Notes: a model not told the origin generated them from the letters alone. Positions 8,531 to 18,569 are shown, numbered from the stretch's first letter. The stretch: 64,000 bases of DNA from Chloroflexota bacterium (GCA_026708115.1 JAPOVL010000025.1:229289-293288), one strand, 5' to 3'. Numbers and translations are program-made.

Positions 8531-9697
8531 ATGAAGATCAAGCATATTGAAGCCGTGCGGGTCAATCTGCCGCAGCGGCAGGCCAGCGCCAAAGCGCGCC
8601 GTCCATCATGGAATGCAAGAGACGAAGTTGCCAACCCGATGTCTGGCTATGGCCACGTCAAAGAGCATCGCGGCAAATGGATGCCGACGGGCTGGGAGCG
8701 CGTCTACGCCAAGGTCACGCTCGAGGACGGGACTTGGGGCCTGGGCGGGACCAGCCATGGACGGCCGGTCGCGGCCATCATCGACGATCACCTGGCGCCG
8801 CAGTTGACGGGTCAGGACGGCTTCGCTATCGAGCGCCTGGCGGATATGATGTTCCGCCTGACCAAGCCCTATGGCACAGTTGGTTTGGCGTCTTACGCCA
8901 TCAGCGCCGTTGATCTGGCGCTCTGGGACGCCAAGGGCAAGGCCCTCGGCAGACCCGTCTATAGCTTGATTGGCGGACTGCAAAAGGACAAGATCTACTG
9001 CTATTCCACCGGCAACGATGTCGACTGGTACCAGGAACTGGGCTTCAGCGCGCACAAGCTGGCGCACCCTTATGGGCCGGCCGATGGGCTCGACGGGCTG
9101 CGCAGGAATGAAGCTTTTGTGGCTGGCATGCGCGAGTTGATCGGCGACAAATGCGAGCTCATGCTCGATTGCTGGATGTCATTCGATGTCGATTACACGG
9201 TGCGGCTGGCGGAGACGCTGCGCCCCTACAAGCTAAAGTGGATTGAGGAATGCCTGATCCCCGAAGATATGGACGCCCATGCCGAGCTGCGCAGGCGCCT
9301 GCCCTGGCAGACCTTGACCACCGGCGAGCACTGGTACAGTCATGTGCCTTTCCAGTACGCGCTCAAGCACGATCTGGTGGATATCTTGCAGCCCGATATC
9401 GAGTGGGTGGGCGGATTGACCACTTGCATCAAGATCGCCCATGCTGCCGATGCGGCTGGCAAAAAGGTCATTCTGCATGCCGGCGCGCGCACGCCCTACG
9501 GACAGCACTTCTCGATGGCGATGCCGGCCGTGCCCTGGATCGAATACTTCATTGGCGAGCCGCCGGGCGTCCCGCTAAAAGACGGCACCTTGTTCCCCGA
9601 TATGTCTTATGCCGTCGATGGCTGGCTCGAGATCAGCGACGCCCCGGGCTTCGGGATTCACGTTGACGAGTCCTGGATCGAGCCTTTCTGGAGTTGA
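8531..9697 (+). CDS. Mandelate racemase/muconate lactonizing family dehydratase, L-rhamnonate dehydratase-like
   Basis: 388 residues from ATG 8531 with GAGGAAA upstream. Enolase-superfamily sugar-acid dehydratase: an N-terminal capping domain, then a barrel with metal ligands in LMLDCWMSF (Asp), WIEECLIPED (Glu) and TTGEHWYSH (Glu-His), and a likely general base in ILHAGARTPYGQHF. The GEH pair at the third ligand, with LQPDIEWVGGLT, is like L-rhamnonate dehydratases, which convert an aldonate to the 2-keto-3-deoxy acid. Length is close to that family's ~400. Fuconate or other aldonates are possible substrates. Confidence 0.85.
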   Translation: MKIKHIEAVRVNLPQRQASAKARRPSWNARDEVANPMSGYGHVKEHRGKWMPTGWERVYAKVTLEDGTWGLGGTSHGRPVAAIIDDHLAPQLTGQDGFAIERLADMMFRLTKPYGTVGLASYAISAVDLALWDAKGKALGRPVYSLIGGLQKDKIYCYSTGNDVDWYQELGFSAHKLAHPYGPADGLDGLRRNEAFVAGMRELIGDKCELMLDCWMSFDVDYTVRLAETLRPYKLKWIEECLIPEDMDAHAELRRRLPWQTLTTGEHWYSHVPFQYALKHDLVDILQPDIEWVGGLTTCIKIAHAADAAGKKVILHAGARTPYGQHFSMAMPAVPWIEYFIGEPPGVPLKDGTLFPDMSYAVDGWLEISDAPGFGIHVDESWIEPFWS

Positions 9698-9763
9698 AGC
9701 TTTTCTGAATATGAGTGCTTGCTGTCTCGGCCTGCCAGCCGCGGCGCGGGGAGGAGACGGGGA

Positions 9764-11239
9764 TTACGATAATGCCCATATCGACGACAGCCTCCAAATA
9801 TCGATTGACTTAACTCTGGTCCGGCCCCGGGAATAGATAGCAAGGCCAGTGCTATCGGGCCTGCTAGGGTAAACTCTGCTTGTGATACAGGCGCGGTCAT
9901 TCGCATAAACTTCAATGACAGAACAGTCGACAAATACGCGCAAGCGCAGGGTTTCGCCCGGGGAAAGCTCGAAATCTCCCTCCTGTACGTCATAGGTAAC
10001 TCCGCCATCCTGGCCCAGCGTAGAACGGCGACGGTCAACGCCCAATTTTTTACGATGCGCGTCATAGAATATGGTTGTTTCTTCTTCGCCATCGGGCGAA
10101 CGACGGACTTTGACGCCAGTTTCTTCAGCGTCAGAGGGATCAATCTCGGCAGCGATTTCAAGCGCTTCGCCGCGCAGGTTAAGGGATAATTGACCTGAAG
10201 CGGCGGACAGATCAATGTCGCTCAGCTGATGGTGCTCGCGCCGCAGAGACGCAATCTCGGGCGCCGGGCGCATCGCCAGTAGTCCATCATCACGCAATGA
10301 TAGAACCCTTGGCAAAGACATGACGCCCGACCATCCGGCAGTCCGTTGAGCGTCACTTGTCCGGGCCTCTCCGCTGAAGCCCCACATGATACGACGGCCT
10401 TGTGAATCCTCCATGCTGTGTGCCGCGTAAAAGTGCCGATCGCCATAGTCGAGCTTGCGTACCGCGTCTGGAACAAAGCGATGCCCGTGATAGCTGCCTG
10501 TGAAGTAGATGCTATAGAGTGGATCGGCATCCCAAACGGTAACGAGCAGAACATGCTTGTCGCCGAGCGGAAAGAATTGCGGAACTTCCCACACAGTCCC
10601 GGTCCATACAGGTGCGGAATCATGCATGTCGCCAATACACAAGGGCTGCAGGTACTCCCAGCTAAGCAGATCTTTTGACCGATATAGCAGCACCGCTCCG
10701 CCAACATCTTGAATGCCCGCTCCGATTGCCATGTACCAGTCTTCTTCCTCGCGCCAAACGAAAGGATCGCGGAATCCGGTGATGTCTAGGCCGTCAGGAG
10801 GATGGGCGATTATGGGGTTGCCCGCATATTTCTCCCATGAAACTAGATCATCTTCACTGGTCGCCATACAGACGCGCTGGTTATGTGGTATCCCCCAATC
10901 TCCCTGAACGCCGGTGTAAAAGATCGTTGCTGTGCCATTGTTGTCCACGGTACAGCCGGACCAGCAACCGTCTTCATCCGGGCCGTCAGGGCTAGGGGAG
11001 AGCGCGATTGGCAGGTCCACCCAATGCGCAAGATCGTCACTGACGGCATGACCCCAGTGCATATTATCCCATACGGCGTCATGTGGATTATGTTGGTAAA
11101 AGAGATGGTATCTGCCTTCCCACTCAATGATGCCATTAGGATCGTTCATCCAGTTTGCCGGTGGCGTGAAGTGATAGCGCGGACGGTGCAGGTCTTTGGC
11201 CAGTTGCTGGCGTTTGGCATTCCCGGCAGATGAGTTCAT
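9764..11239 (-). CDS. Glycoside hydrolase family 32 beta-fructosidase (invertase/levanase-like)
   Basis: 491 residues from ATG 11239, five bases after the upstream permease stop. Hydrolyses terminal beta-fructosyl bonds in sucrose or fructans. The GH32 N-terminal motif WMNDPNG gives nucleophile Asp33. FRDPFV gives Asp158, the transition-state stabiliser. WEVPQFF gives Glu218, the acid/base, in a motif that is usually ECP but here is EVP. The C-terminal ~170 residues are the beta-sandwich domain. No signal peptide, so likely cytoplasmic, cleaving an imported sugar. It is last in the ABC transporter operon, which suggests the transporter imports sucrose or a short fructan. Confidence 0.93.
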   Translation of the reverse strand: MNSSAGNAKRQQLAKDLHRPRYHFTPPANWMNDPNGIIEWEGRYHLFYQHNPHDAVWDNMHWGHAVSDDLAHWVDLPIALSPSPDGPDEDGCWSGCTVDNNGTATIFYTGVQGDWGIPHNQRVCMATSEDDLVSWEKYAGNPIIAHPPDGLDITGFRDPFVWREEEDWYMAIGAGIQDVGGAVLLYRSKDLLSWEYLQPLCIGDMHDSAPVWTGTVWEVPQFFPLGDKHVLLVTVWDADPLYSIYFTGSYHGHRFVPDAVRKLDYGDRHFYAAHSMEDSQGRRIMWGFSGEARTSDAQRTAGWSGVMSLPRVLSLRDDGLLAMRPAPEIASLRREHHQLSDIDLSAASGQLSLNLRGEALEIAAEIDPSDAEETGVKVRRSPDGEEETTIFYDAHRKKLGVDRRRSTLGQDGGVTYDVQEGDFELSPGETLRLRVFVDCSVIEVYANDRACITSRVYPSRPDSTGLAIYSRGRTRVKSIDIWRLSSIWALS

Positions 11240-11244
11240 GTCGG

Positions 11245-12159
11245 CTATCCCTTTAGCCCGGTGGCGGCGACACTTTGCACAAACCATTTCTGGAAGAGCA
11301 AAAACAGAATAAGAACCGGAATCGTGATCATGGAAGCGAAGGCCAAAATCTGCGCCCATTTGACATCCTGACCATAAAACGAAGTGATGCCGACGGTCAG
11401 TGGCCGAGACGCTTCACCGCGGGTCGCCATCAAGGGCCATAGATAGGAACTCCACAAAAACAGGGCCTGCAGAATCGCGACGGTAGCGAAGACGGGACGT
11501 GACAGGGGCACAATGATCCTCCGGTAAACCGCAAAGGGACTTCCGCCGTCGATGGTGGCCGCTTCGTCGAAATCCCGAGGGATGCCGATAAAGAATTGGT
11601 AAAAGAGAAAGATTGAGAAGGCATCGGCTACGAATGGAATAATCTGTACGTGCAAGCTATCCAGCCACCCTATAGAACCGTCAATCCAGGGAAACTCGTT
11701 GACCAAGACCAGCAGAGGCACAACGATGGCGTCGAGCGGCACAATGGACAGCGCTATTACCAGCGCAAGGACGACGGTTTTCCCTTTCCAGCGCAAGCGC
11801 GCCAGAGCAAAGGCGATCATGCTATTGACAAGCAGACCGGCGGATACTGTTGCCAGGACGATAAAGGTAGAATTGAACATGAATCGCCCAAAGGGCACCC
11901 GGCGAAAAACGCTGGTGAAATTGTCAAATGTGATGTCGCGAGGGATGAAGGCCCAGGCAATCGTTTTGAGATCGTCGAAGATCAGCTTTTCCGGTTTGAA
12001 TGAAGATACGACCATGAACACGATGGGAAACAAGAAGAATATCGCCAGCCCAATCATGATGCTGTAATCGAAGACCAGGATGAGCAAGCGCCGCAGGCGA
12101 CGGCGCGATTGCTGGCGGCGCGCTCGGTAATCAAATTCTCCAGCGGTTCCAGCCGACAT
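11245..12159 (-). CDS. CUT1 sugar ABC transporter permease, MalG-type
   Basis: 304 residues from ATG 12159; the open frame continues upstream but that part is a shadow of the preceding permease gene. About six membrane segments begin with VFDYSIMIGLAIFFLFPIVF. The cytoplasmic EAA loop (EAATIDGGSPFAVYRRIIVP) contacts the ATPase. The C-terminus (LLFQKWFVQSVAATGLKG) is the classic end of MalG-like permeases. Five bases separate it from each neighbouring gene, so it is co-transcribed. No ATP-binding subunit is in this operon; a shared MsmK-like ATPase elsewhere is expected. Confidence 0.93.
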   Translation of the reverse strand: MSAGTAGEFDYRARRQQSRRRLRRLLILVFDYSIMIGLAIFFLFPIVFMVVSSFKPEKLIFDDLKTIAWAFIPRDITFDNFTSVFRRVPFGRFMFNSTFIVLATVSAGLLVNSMIAFALARLRWKGKTVVLALVIALSIVPLDAIVVPLLVLVNEFPWIDGSIGWLDSLHVQIIPFVADAFSIFLFYQFFIGIPRDFDEAATIDGGSPFAVYRRIIVPLSRPVFATVAILQALFLWSSYLWPLMATRGEASRPLTVGITSFYGQDVKWAQILAFASMITIPVLILFLLFQKWFVQSVAATGLKG

Positions 12160-12164
12160 TGCGC

Positions 12165-13247
12165 CTATTCCACCTCGATGTCCGATTTCATAAGCGCGCG
12201 TTGCATCAGAGCGATCGTCACAACCAGGATGAAAAAGAGTACGGTGACAGCGGAACCATAGCCGATTTTTTGTTGCCGAAAACCCGTGTCGACGGCATGG
12301 AACACTACCGTGACGGTGGCATCCTGCGGCCCGCCCTTGGTCATCACGTCGACCTGCGTGAACAGGCGAAAGGCCAGGATCGTCGTGCTGATGATGACAA
12401 AAATGGTCGTATTGCGAAGTTGCGGAATCGTCACATGCCGAAATTGCTGCCAGGTATTGCCACCGTCGATCTGCGCCGCTTCGTATAAAGATTGCGGGAT
12501 GCCCTGCAAGCCCGCCAAAAAGATGATCATCTGGAAACCCGCCGCTTGCCAGGCGGACAAAATAATGATTGCCAACAAGGCGGAATCGGCACTGACCAAC
12601 CAGTCCGGTTGAAAGTTTCCAAATGTAACTGCGCTCAAAAAGCGATTGATCAAACCCTGATCCGGATTGTAGAGAAAGGTCCAAACGATCGCGAGTACCG
12701 CCATGGATGTGACAACCGGGCTGAAGTAAATGGTGCGAAACACATATCTTCCCCGCAGGCGCTGGTTGACCAGCAAGGCCATGAGCAGCGCCAGGCCGCC
12801 TTGCCCGGGCACGATCACCAAGACAAAGACGAAGGTATTGACCAGCGAACGCAGAAAAGTTGGATCCCTGGCAATGACCACATACCGCCCGCCGAAAACA
12901 TCGGAGGTGAACCATTCGCGGTATCCCTGGTAGGCGGGGTTGCCGCGGACGATAGTGCGTGTACGGGGATAGATTGTCTTACCTTCCGCATCAATCCTGG
13001 CCTGACCCGTCGCCGGATCAATCTCAGGCTCCAGGCGAATGATGCGGAGGCCAAGCAGGTTCTGATAGTTCTGGAGTCCGACGTACTTCGTCGGCAGCGG
13101 AGAGATGAGGCGCTTGTTGGTAAAGCTCCAGTACAGGCCGCCAAAGAGTGGCAATGCCACAAACAGAAACAAGCCGATGAGCGCGGGCGCGCTCATCAGC
13201 CAGGCGTAGGTCCTTTCATGACCATGGAAACCTGTCGACCGTCTCAT
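12165..13247 (-). CDS. CUT1 sugar ABC transporter permease, MalF-type
   Basis: 360 residues. An N-terminal membrane segment (WLMSAPALIGLFLFVALPL) is followed by an extracytoplasmic insertion near residues 55-125 rich in charged residues. Five more membrane segments follow. The EAA loop reads EAAQIDGGNTWQQFRHVTIP. The insertion makes it longer than the usual ~300 residues and recalls the large periplasmic loop of MalF, though smaller. It lies between the binding protein and MalG-type genes. Confidence 0.92.
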   Translation of the reverse strand: MRRSTGFHGHERTYAWLMSAPALIGLFLFVALPLFGGLYWSFTNKRLISPLPTKYVGLQNYQNLLGLRIIRLEPEIDPATGQARIDAEGKTIYPRTRTIVRGNPAYQGYREWFTSDVFGGRYVVIARDPTFLRSLVNTFVFVLVIVPGQGGLALLMALLVNQRLRGRYVFRTIYFSPVVTSMAVLAIVWTFLYNPDQGLINRFLSAVTFGNFQPDWLVSADSALLAIIILSAWQAAGFQMIIFLAGLQGIPQSLYEAAQIDGGNTWQQFRHVTIPQLRNTTIFVIISTTILAFRLFTQVDVMTKGGPQDATVTVVFHAVDTGFRQQKIGYGSAVTVLFFILVVTIALMQRALMKSDIEVE

Positions 13248-13381
13248 GCAATTACCTGCCCAAGCATGCCAAGCAGGTTATGTCTTAGATGCCTTCGGTC
13301 CTGCTTCGCGACCGAAGCGAAGTAGCCGCAGCCGACTGCATTGCGCCGCGGCTACCGCCGAGATATCGCTACATGCAGCAC

Positions 13382-14680
13382 TTAACCCTGTACGGGATAA
13401 CCGTCATTGTCGGCAACATCCTGCGCGATTTTATCGACTGCCGCATCGAGTTCGGCCTGAATATCACCGCCCTTGATGATGTTGTCCATTGCCGTGAAGA
13501 AGGCGGACGTGACAGCAGGGTAGCCGGGCGTAATCGGTCGCGGAATGGCAATGCCGGATTCGAGCTGCTGCACAAATATGTTCATGCGCCCGCCTTCGCC
13601 AAACAGCTCGGACATTGCCAGAGCCGATAGGCGACCGGGCACCGCAGCATTGACATTAGTAATGCTCAGGATCTCTTCCGGCGTCAGCATGAACTCCATG
13701 AACGTCCAGGCAGCGTCAGGATTGTCGCACTGCGTCGTGATTGACCAGGCCCAGGATCCCATGCCGGTGGCCTGACGGGCGCCGAAATTCACTACCGGCA
13801 GGACGATCATGTCGTCGCCAAAGGCTTCATAGTAGCCTGTGGCCATCCAGTGCCCAAGGAAACCCATCGCCGCGTTTCCGTTGATGAATTCGTTGTCATC
13901 CGGCGGGGTCAGCGTGGCATATCCATTGTCGAACAGGCTCTTGATCCATTCCATGGCTGCCACCGCTTCCGGCCCGTTCAAAAGACCCTCGCCGCTCAAG
14001 GTCTCTCCGTCAATCAGATCGCCGCCAAAACCCTGAACGACCGGGCTGAAGGCATAGGTGTACCACTCTCCGGCCCCGTAATTCATCTTCAGATCTATGG
14101 CGTACTCAACGCTGTCCAAGGCCTGCAAACTTGCCAGCACATCGTTGAATTCGTCAAGCGTCCAGGCGTCATCAATGCTAGTCGGGATGCGCAGGCCAGC
14201 TTCTTCCAGCAATGACACGCGACCGACAAGAGCCAAGCCCGAATCATACTGTCCCATGGCGTAGATCTTGCCATTGTAAAGGCCCTGATCGATCAATGAC
14301 GGGAGGATATCGGCGCGCAAATCATCAGACATGTAGTCGTCCAGAGGCGCCAGGAAGCCCGCCCAGGCGTAGTTATACAGGTTCGGACCATCCAGATCGA
14401 GAATGCAGGGAAGGTCACCTGCCACGGCAGCGGCGTTCACGGCGTCGTTGTAGCCGGTGCCGGCTACCAAAGAACCAGCGAGCTCGACGAAGTTAACCTG
14501 AATCGCGTCTTGCATGGCGTTGAAGCGGTCGACTTGAGCGCGGGTCTCGTCGTTTTCTTCTTGTGTGCCGCCGTGGTACCAAAGCTCAAGCTCTACCATG
14601 TCCTGAGCCAGAATGCCGGCTGGCATGAATGCTGCCAATGCCAGCAGAAGAACAAAAATGCTTAGGGCTTTACGTTTCAT
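13382..14680 (-). CDS. Extracellular sugar-binding protein of the CUT1 transporter
   Basis: 432 residues. A signal peptide (Lys/Arg start, hydrophobic core IFVLLLALAAFMPAGIL, then AQD) has no lipobox Cys, so the protein is released or held another way. The mature part has family-1 solute-binding features: LELWYHGGTQEEN, an ATGMGSWAWS hinge region, and WTFMEFMLTPEE. AAGGAG precedes the ATG by nine bases. It heads the operon with two permeases and the GH32 enzyme, so the ligand is probably sucrose or a fructo-oligosaccharide. Confidence 0.92.
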   Translation of the reverse strand: MKRKALSIFVLLLALAAFMPAGILAQDMVELELWYHGGTQEENDETRAQVDRFNAMQDAIQVNFVELAGSLVAGTGYNDAVNAAAVAGDLPCILDLDGPNLYNYAWAGFLAPLDDYMSDDLRADILPSLIDQGLYNGKIYAMGQYDSGLALVGRVSLLEEAGLRIPTSIDDAWTLDEFNDVLASLQALDSVEYAIDLKMNYGAGEWYTYAFSPVVQGFGGDLIDGETLSGEGLLNGPEAVAAMEWIKSLFDNGYATLTPPDDNEFINGNAAMGFLGHWMATGYYEAFGDDMIVLPVVNFGARQATGMGSWAWSITTQCDNPDAAWTFMEFMLTPEEILSITNVNAAVPGRLSALAMSELFGEGGRMNIFVQQLESGIAIPRPITPGYPAVTSAFFTAMDNIIKGGDIQAELDAAVDKIAQDVADNDGYPVQG

Positions 14681-15378
14681 GGGTTTTCACTCCTTGTTAA
14701 ACAACTCTATTGATCTTTTTCGAAGATTATTGGGTAGGTTGATGTATCCGGAGACGGGCGTCTTCGCGCTCATTCCCGAGTGTCACAGCAGGCCGAAGCT
14801 CGCTGCTCCACTGACGAAGTTCGTCGAAGACCTAAACTTGTCACCATCTCAACTCCAAGAACACCAGCCTTAGCGGATAGCCGATGGTCGCCATCGAGCC
14901 CTAGAATGACCCATCAATGCCAGTTGTTCGAAGCGAACTCACAGGAGTAACCGCCAATGATGAGTTCTGCCTTGTCTATTTTGGGATCGCTAAGTCCTCC
15001 TTTTTCTAACACTTTCTTATTTGTTTGACGGACATGCTCACTAGAGTTAGAGGCTTGTCGCTTTGAGCGAGCCCGAGAGTATTTTTCGTTGCCGCAAAAT
15101 GATGAGGCTTCTCTCCACATGAGCGCCGCGGTCTATTTGATATGAGGATGTACCCGCATCGACAGAAGAGCTTTGCCAACTATGAGGCGCTTCGCAGAGC
15201 GAGAGCCGATACGATGTGTTTTCTTCGCATCAAGGCGGCTCCGCTGCGAAAACCGCGAATCTGTTTCCAAAGAGCCCATAAACGTCTTCTAATAAGTATT
15301 CATGATCATTATACAAATACTATCTGAACTTAGGCGTATCGGCAATCTTTTGCGCAATTGCCGGTATCGGGGGCGTGC
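14681..15378. other. Gene-free gap between the sugar operon and the sulfatases
   Basis: About 700 bases with lower GC than the flanks. It must contain the leftward promoter of the binding-protein gene and the 3' end of the sulfatase unit. I find no convincing promoter, tRNA, terminator or long repeat. Short open frames (for example 14914-15120 on the minus strand, 68 residues) have no recognisable family or ribosome-binding site. Confidence 0.5.
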
Positions 15379-16836
15379 TCAGATACCCAGCCGCTGGTAT
15401 TGCTCGGGCGGGGCGTCGTTGGCGCGCATCAGGTCAAGCATCTTTTCGATCATCCGGCCTTCGAGCGCCGCGTCCTGCAACGGATTCTGTTGACCGGGGT
15501 CTGCTTCCAGGTCATAAAGCAAGGACTCGAAAGCCTCGGTCATATAGCGATTGCGCTCTGGGCGGATCTTCAGCGTCTGGCAGCCCTTGGTAAAGTCGAA
15601 CGGCTCTTGCAAGGTCATGGCCTTGAGTTCATGGGCGCTGAAACGATGCCGCATGTGCGTGGGCATCAAGGTATAGTTATACAAAGGCTGATTGTCTGCG
15701 CTCTGTGGGGCTCGCATATAGACATAGCGCCCATCGGTGACATTGACATGCCCGCCATGGACACCGAATAGCGCCGCCTCGCGAACAACGTCGTCAGCGG
15801 CGACAGCATCGCCCAACGGCCTGCCTTGCATGTCCGGCCTTGGATCAATGCCAAAACAATCCAGCACTGTAACGGGCAGGTCAATCGTCTGCACCAGACT
15901 GCTGCGGCGCTCGTTCTTGACGCCGGTCCGCGGATCCCAAATGAAGAGCGGGATATTGGCCAACTCCTTATACCAGGGCATACGCCCTTTGCCCCACCAG
16001 TCGTGCTCGCCCAGCAAGAAGCCGTGATCCGTGTTTACAATGAGCATGGTATCGTCCCACAGATCAAGCTCATACATGACATCGAGCACCGTGCCCAAAT
16101 AATGATCGCACATGCTCATCAATGCGGCATATTCATAAATCATGTGCTGAACTTGCTCCGGGGGCTGATCGACGCGCGCATAGGGCGGCCAATCGAATAG
16201 CGGACCGTCATAGTCGTGCGGGTAAAGCGCCTTCCACTGCTCCTGCGTGAAAAAAGGCTCATGTGGATCAAAAGTCTCGATCTGCAGGTACCAATTGTCG
16301 GCATGGGCGTTTTGGCGGATGAACTCGGTACCCAGCGCAAAGGTCTGCGCCTGGGGCATGGCGATTTCTTCGGTGATATAGCTACGATTGACGCGGTCTT
16401 GTCGGAAGTTGACCGAGTTCCTGGTCTCTGCTGTCTCAACCTGGGGCGCAGCAACATCGCCCTTCCACAAGTCCCCTTCTTGCCCGCGCACCAGTTCATA
16501 GGTGGAAAAACGATTGTGATAGGTGGCGCCGCCGTCTTCCCAATAGTGGTAGTGATCGGTGACAAGATGGGAATGGATGCCTTCTTCATCCAGGATCTGG
16601 GGCATGGAATCGTCGAAGGGCTCCAGCGGCCCCCAGCTGCGATGCAGGAAATTGTAGCGCCCGGTATGTAACTCGCGCCGCGCCGGCATGCAGGGCATGC
16701 TGCCGATAAATGCGTTGTCGAAAGTCGCGCTTCGCTGGGACAGGCGCTGAAAATTAGGCGTATGCACCCAGTCGCCGCCGTAGGGTTGCAGCATGCGCCG
16801 ATTGAGCGAGTCGAACATGACCATGATCACTTTCAC
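15379..16836 (-). CDS. Sulfatase (arylsulfatase family), tandem copy 1
   Basis: 485 residues from a GTG start at 16836 with GAGG seven bases upstream; this aligns the N-terminus with copy 2 (KVIMVMFDSLNR). The active-site sequence CMPAR at 49-53 is the C-x-P-x-R signature, in which Cys49 is converted to formylglycine. Other metal or substrate segments are FDSLNR, LIVNTDHGFLLGEHDWWGKG (Asp-His) and THMRHR. No signal peptide, so apparently cytoplasmic. It probably removes sulfate from an imported sulfated saccharide or glycosaminoglycan fragment. The gene for the formylglycine-generating enzyme is not in the window. Confidence 0.9.
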   Translation of the reverse strand: MKVIMVMFDSLNRRMLQPYGGDWVHTPNFQRLSQRSATFDNAFIGSMPCMPARRELHTGRYNFLHRSWGPLEPFDDSMPQILDEEGIHSHLVTDHYHYWEDGGATYHNRFSTYELVRGQEGDLWKGDVAAPQVETAETRNSVNFRQDRVNRSYITEEIAMPQAQTFALGTEFIRQNAHADNWYLQIETFDPHEPFFTQEQWKALYPHDYDGPLFDWPPYARVDQPPEQVQHMIYEYAALMSMCDHYLGTVLDVMYELDLWDDTMLIVNTDHGFLLGEHDWWGKGRMPWYKELANIPLFIWDPRTGVKNERRSSLVQTIDLPVTVLDCFGIDPRPDMQGRPLGDAVAADDVVREAALFGVHGGHVNVTDGRYVYMRAPQSADNQPLYNYTLMPTHMRHRFSAHELKAMTLQEPFDFTKGCQTLKIRPERNRYMTEAFESLLYDLEADPGQQNPLQDAALEGRMIEKMLDLMRANDAPPEQYQRLGI

Positions 16837-16907
16837 GTTGGAACCTCGCTTGCTGGCCTGGCGGTCGCAGGACGATGGCGACGGCAATGTCGGAAATGTG
16901 CTTGGGC

Positions 16908-18374
16908 TCAGGCGCGCTCGAGCCCCAGGCGCGTGAATTGTTCGGGCGGCGCGTCGTTGGCGCGCATGAGGTCAAGCAGTTTCTCGGCCATACGCCCCTC
17001 TATGGTGGCATCCTCAATCGGGTTTAACTGCCCGGGATCGCTGTCCAGATCGTAGAGCATGGTCTCGAAGACCGGGATCGCCCAGGGACTGCGATGCGTG
17101 CCGATCTTCATGGTTGGGCAATCCTTGGTGAAGGCAAAAGGCGCCTGCAACTCGATCGCTTGCAGTTCCTCGACCCCGAAGCGGTGGCGCATGTGCGTCG
17201 GCATGAGCGTGTAATTGTAAAGCGGCTGATTGTCTGCATTCGCCGCCCCGCGCATGTAAACATAACTTCCGTCATTCACGTTGACGTGCCCGCCGTGTAT
17301 GCCGTACAAGACAGCCTCGCGCAGGGCTGTGTCATGCGCGACCGTTTCACCCAGGGGCAGTCCCTGCATATCCGGCGGCCGATCGACGCCGAAGTAATCA
17401 AGAACTGTCGCGGGCAGGTCAATGGTCTGGACCAGACTGCTGCGGCGCTCGTTCCTGACGCCGGCGCGCGGATCCCAGATGAAGAGCGGGATATTCGCCA
17501 GTTCGTTGTACCAGGGCATGCGCATTTTGCCCCACCAATCGTGTTCGCTGAGCAAAAAACCATGATCAGTGTTGACGATCAGCATGGTGTCGTCCCACAG
17601 GTCCAGTTCGTCCATCAGATCGAGCACTTTACCCAAGTAGTGATCGCACATGCTCATCAGCGCCGCATATTCGCAGCGCATGTGATGAACGGCTTCCGGC
17701 GATTGATGCACGCGGGTATAGGGCGGCCAATCGAAAAGCGGTCCGTCGTATTCGTGCGGATAAAGCGCTTTCCACGCCTCCTGCGTGAAAAAGGGCTCGT
17801 GCGGATCGAAGGTCTCGATCTGCAGGTACCAATTGTCGGCAGCGGCGTTTTTGCGGATGAACTCGCTTCCCAGCGTGAAGGTCTGCGCCTGCGGCATGGC
17901 TGATTCTTCGGTGATATAGCCGCGGTTGACAAGGTCTTGTCGAACGTTAACCGCCCGTTGGGCTGGACTAATCTCCAGCTGGGGCGCGTCGACATCGCCC
18001 TTCCACAGGTCGCCTTCTTGACCGCGCACCAGTTCATAGGTGGAAAAACGATTGTGATAGGTCGCGCCGCCGTCTTCCCAATAATGGTAGTGATCGGTGA
18101 CCAGATGGGAATGGATGCCTTCTTCATCCAGGATCTGCGGCATGGAATCGTCGAAGGGCTCCAGCGGTCCCCAACTGCGATGCAGGAAGTTGTAGCGCCC
18201 GGTGTGCAGTTCTCGCCGCGCCGGCATACAGGGCATGCTGCCGATAAATGCGTTGTCGAAGGTCGCGCTGCGCTCGGACAGGCGCTGGAAATTGGGCGTA
18301 TGCACCCAATCGCCGCCATAGGGCTGCAGCATGTGCCGGTTCAGCGAATCGAACATCACCATGATTGCTTTCAT
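16908..18374 (-). CDS. Sulfatase (arylsulfatase family), tandem copy 2
   Basis: 488 residues from ATG 18374 (a TTG ten codons earlier is possible). It is nearly colinear with copy 1, with long identical blocks such as SATFDNAFIGSMPCMPARRE and FDPHEPFF. The signature Cys is Cys49 in CMPAR. It differs mainly in the final third, where substrate selection usually lies (AIELQAPFAFTKDCPTMKIG here against AMTLQEPFDFTKGCQTLKIR). It lies 71 bases upstream of copy 1 on the same strand, so the pair is probably co-transcribed and arose by tandem duplication. Confidence 0.9.
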   Translation of the reverse strand: MKAIMVMFDSLNRHMLQPYGGDWVHTPNFQRLSERSATFDNAFIGSMPCMPARRELHTGRYNFLHRSWGPLEPFDDSMPQILDEEGIHSHLVTDHYHYWEDGGATYHNRFSTYELVRGQEGDLWKGDVDAPQLEISPAQRAVNVRQDLVNRGYITEESAMPQAQTFTLGSEFIRKNAAADNWYLQIETFDPHEPFFTQEAWKALYPHEYDGPLFDWPPYTRVHQSPEAVHHMRCEYAALMSMCDHYLGKVLDLMDELDLWDDTMLIVNTDHGFLLSEHDWWGKMRMPWYNELANIPLFIWDPRAGVRNERRSSLVQTIDLPATVLDYFGVDRPPDMQGLPLGETVAHDTALREAVLYGIHGGHVNVNDGSYVYMRGAANADNQPLYNYTLMPTHMRHRFGVEELQAIELQAPFAFTKDCPTMKIGTHRSPWAIPVFETMLYDLDSDPGQLNPIEDATIEGRMAEKLLDLMRANDAPPEQFTRLGLERA

Positions 18375-18569
18375 ATTCCGAGCAACTCCCGTTAAGCTTG
18401 ACAAGACCGTATCATAGCGAAATTCATCGGTGGCAGCAACATAGTCGGAGGCCAGAAGAAATCGCTCTCATTCGATTCCCCTACGCAGGCGCAGCAACGA
18501 TTTGCCTGTTCAACGGGAACTTCAGTAGAATGAACGAGCAAAGGCGGCTGTCAATTGACGGAGGCAAAG

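Noticed and set aside
14914..15120. 68-codon minus-strand frame in the gap before the sulfatases
   Set aside because: No family, no ribosome-binding site and no partner; kept only as a note in the gap entry.
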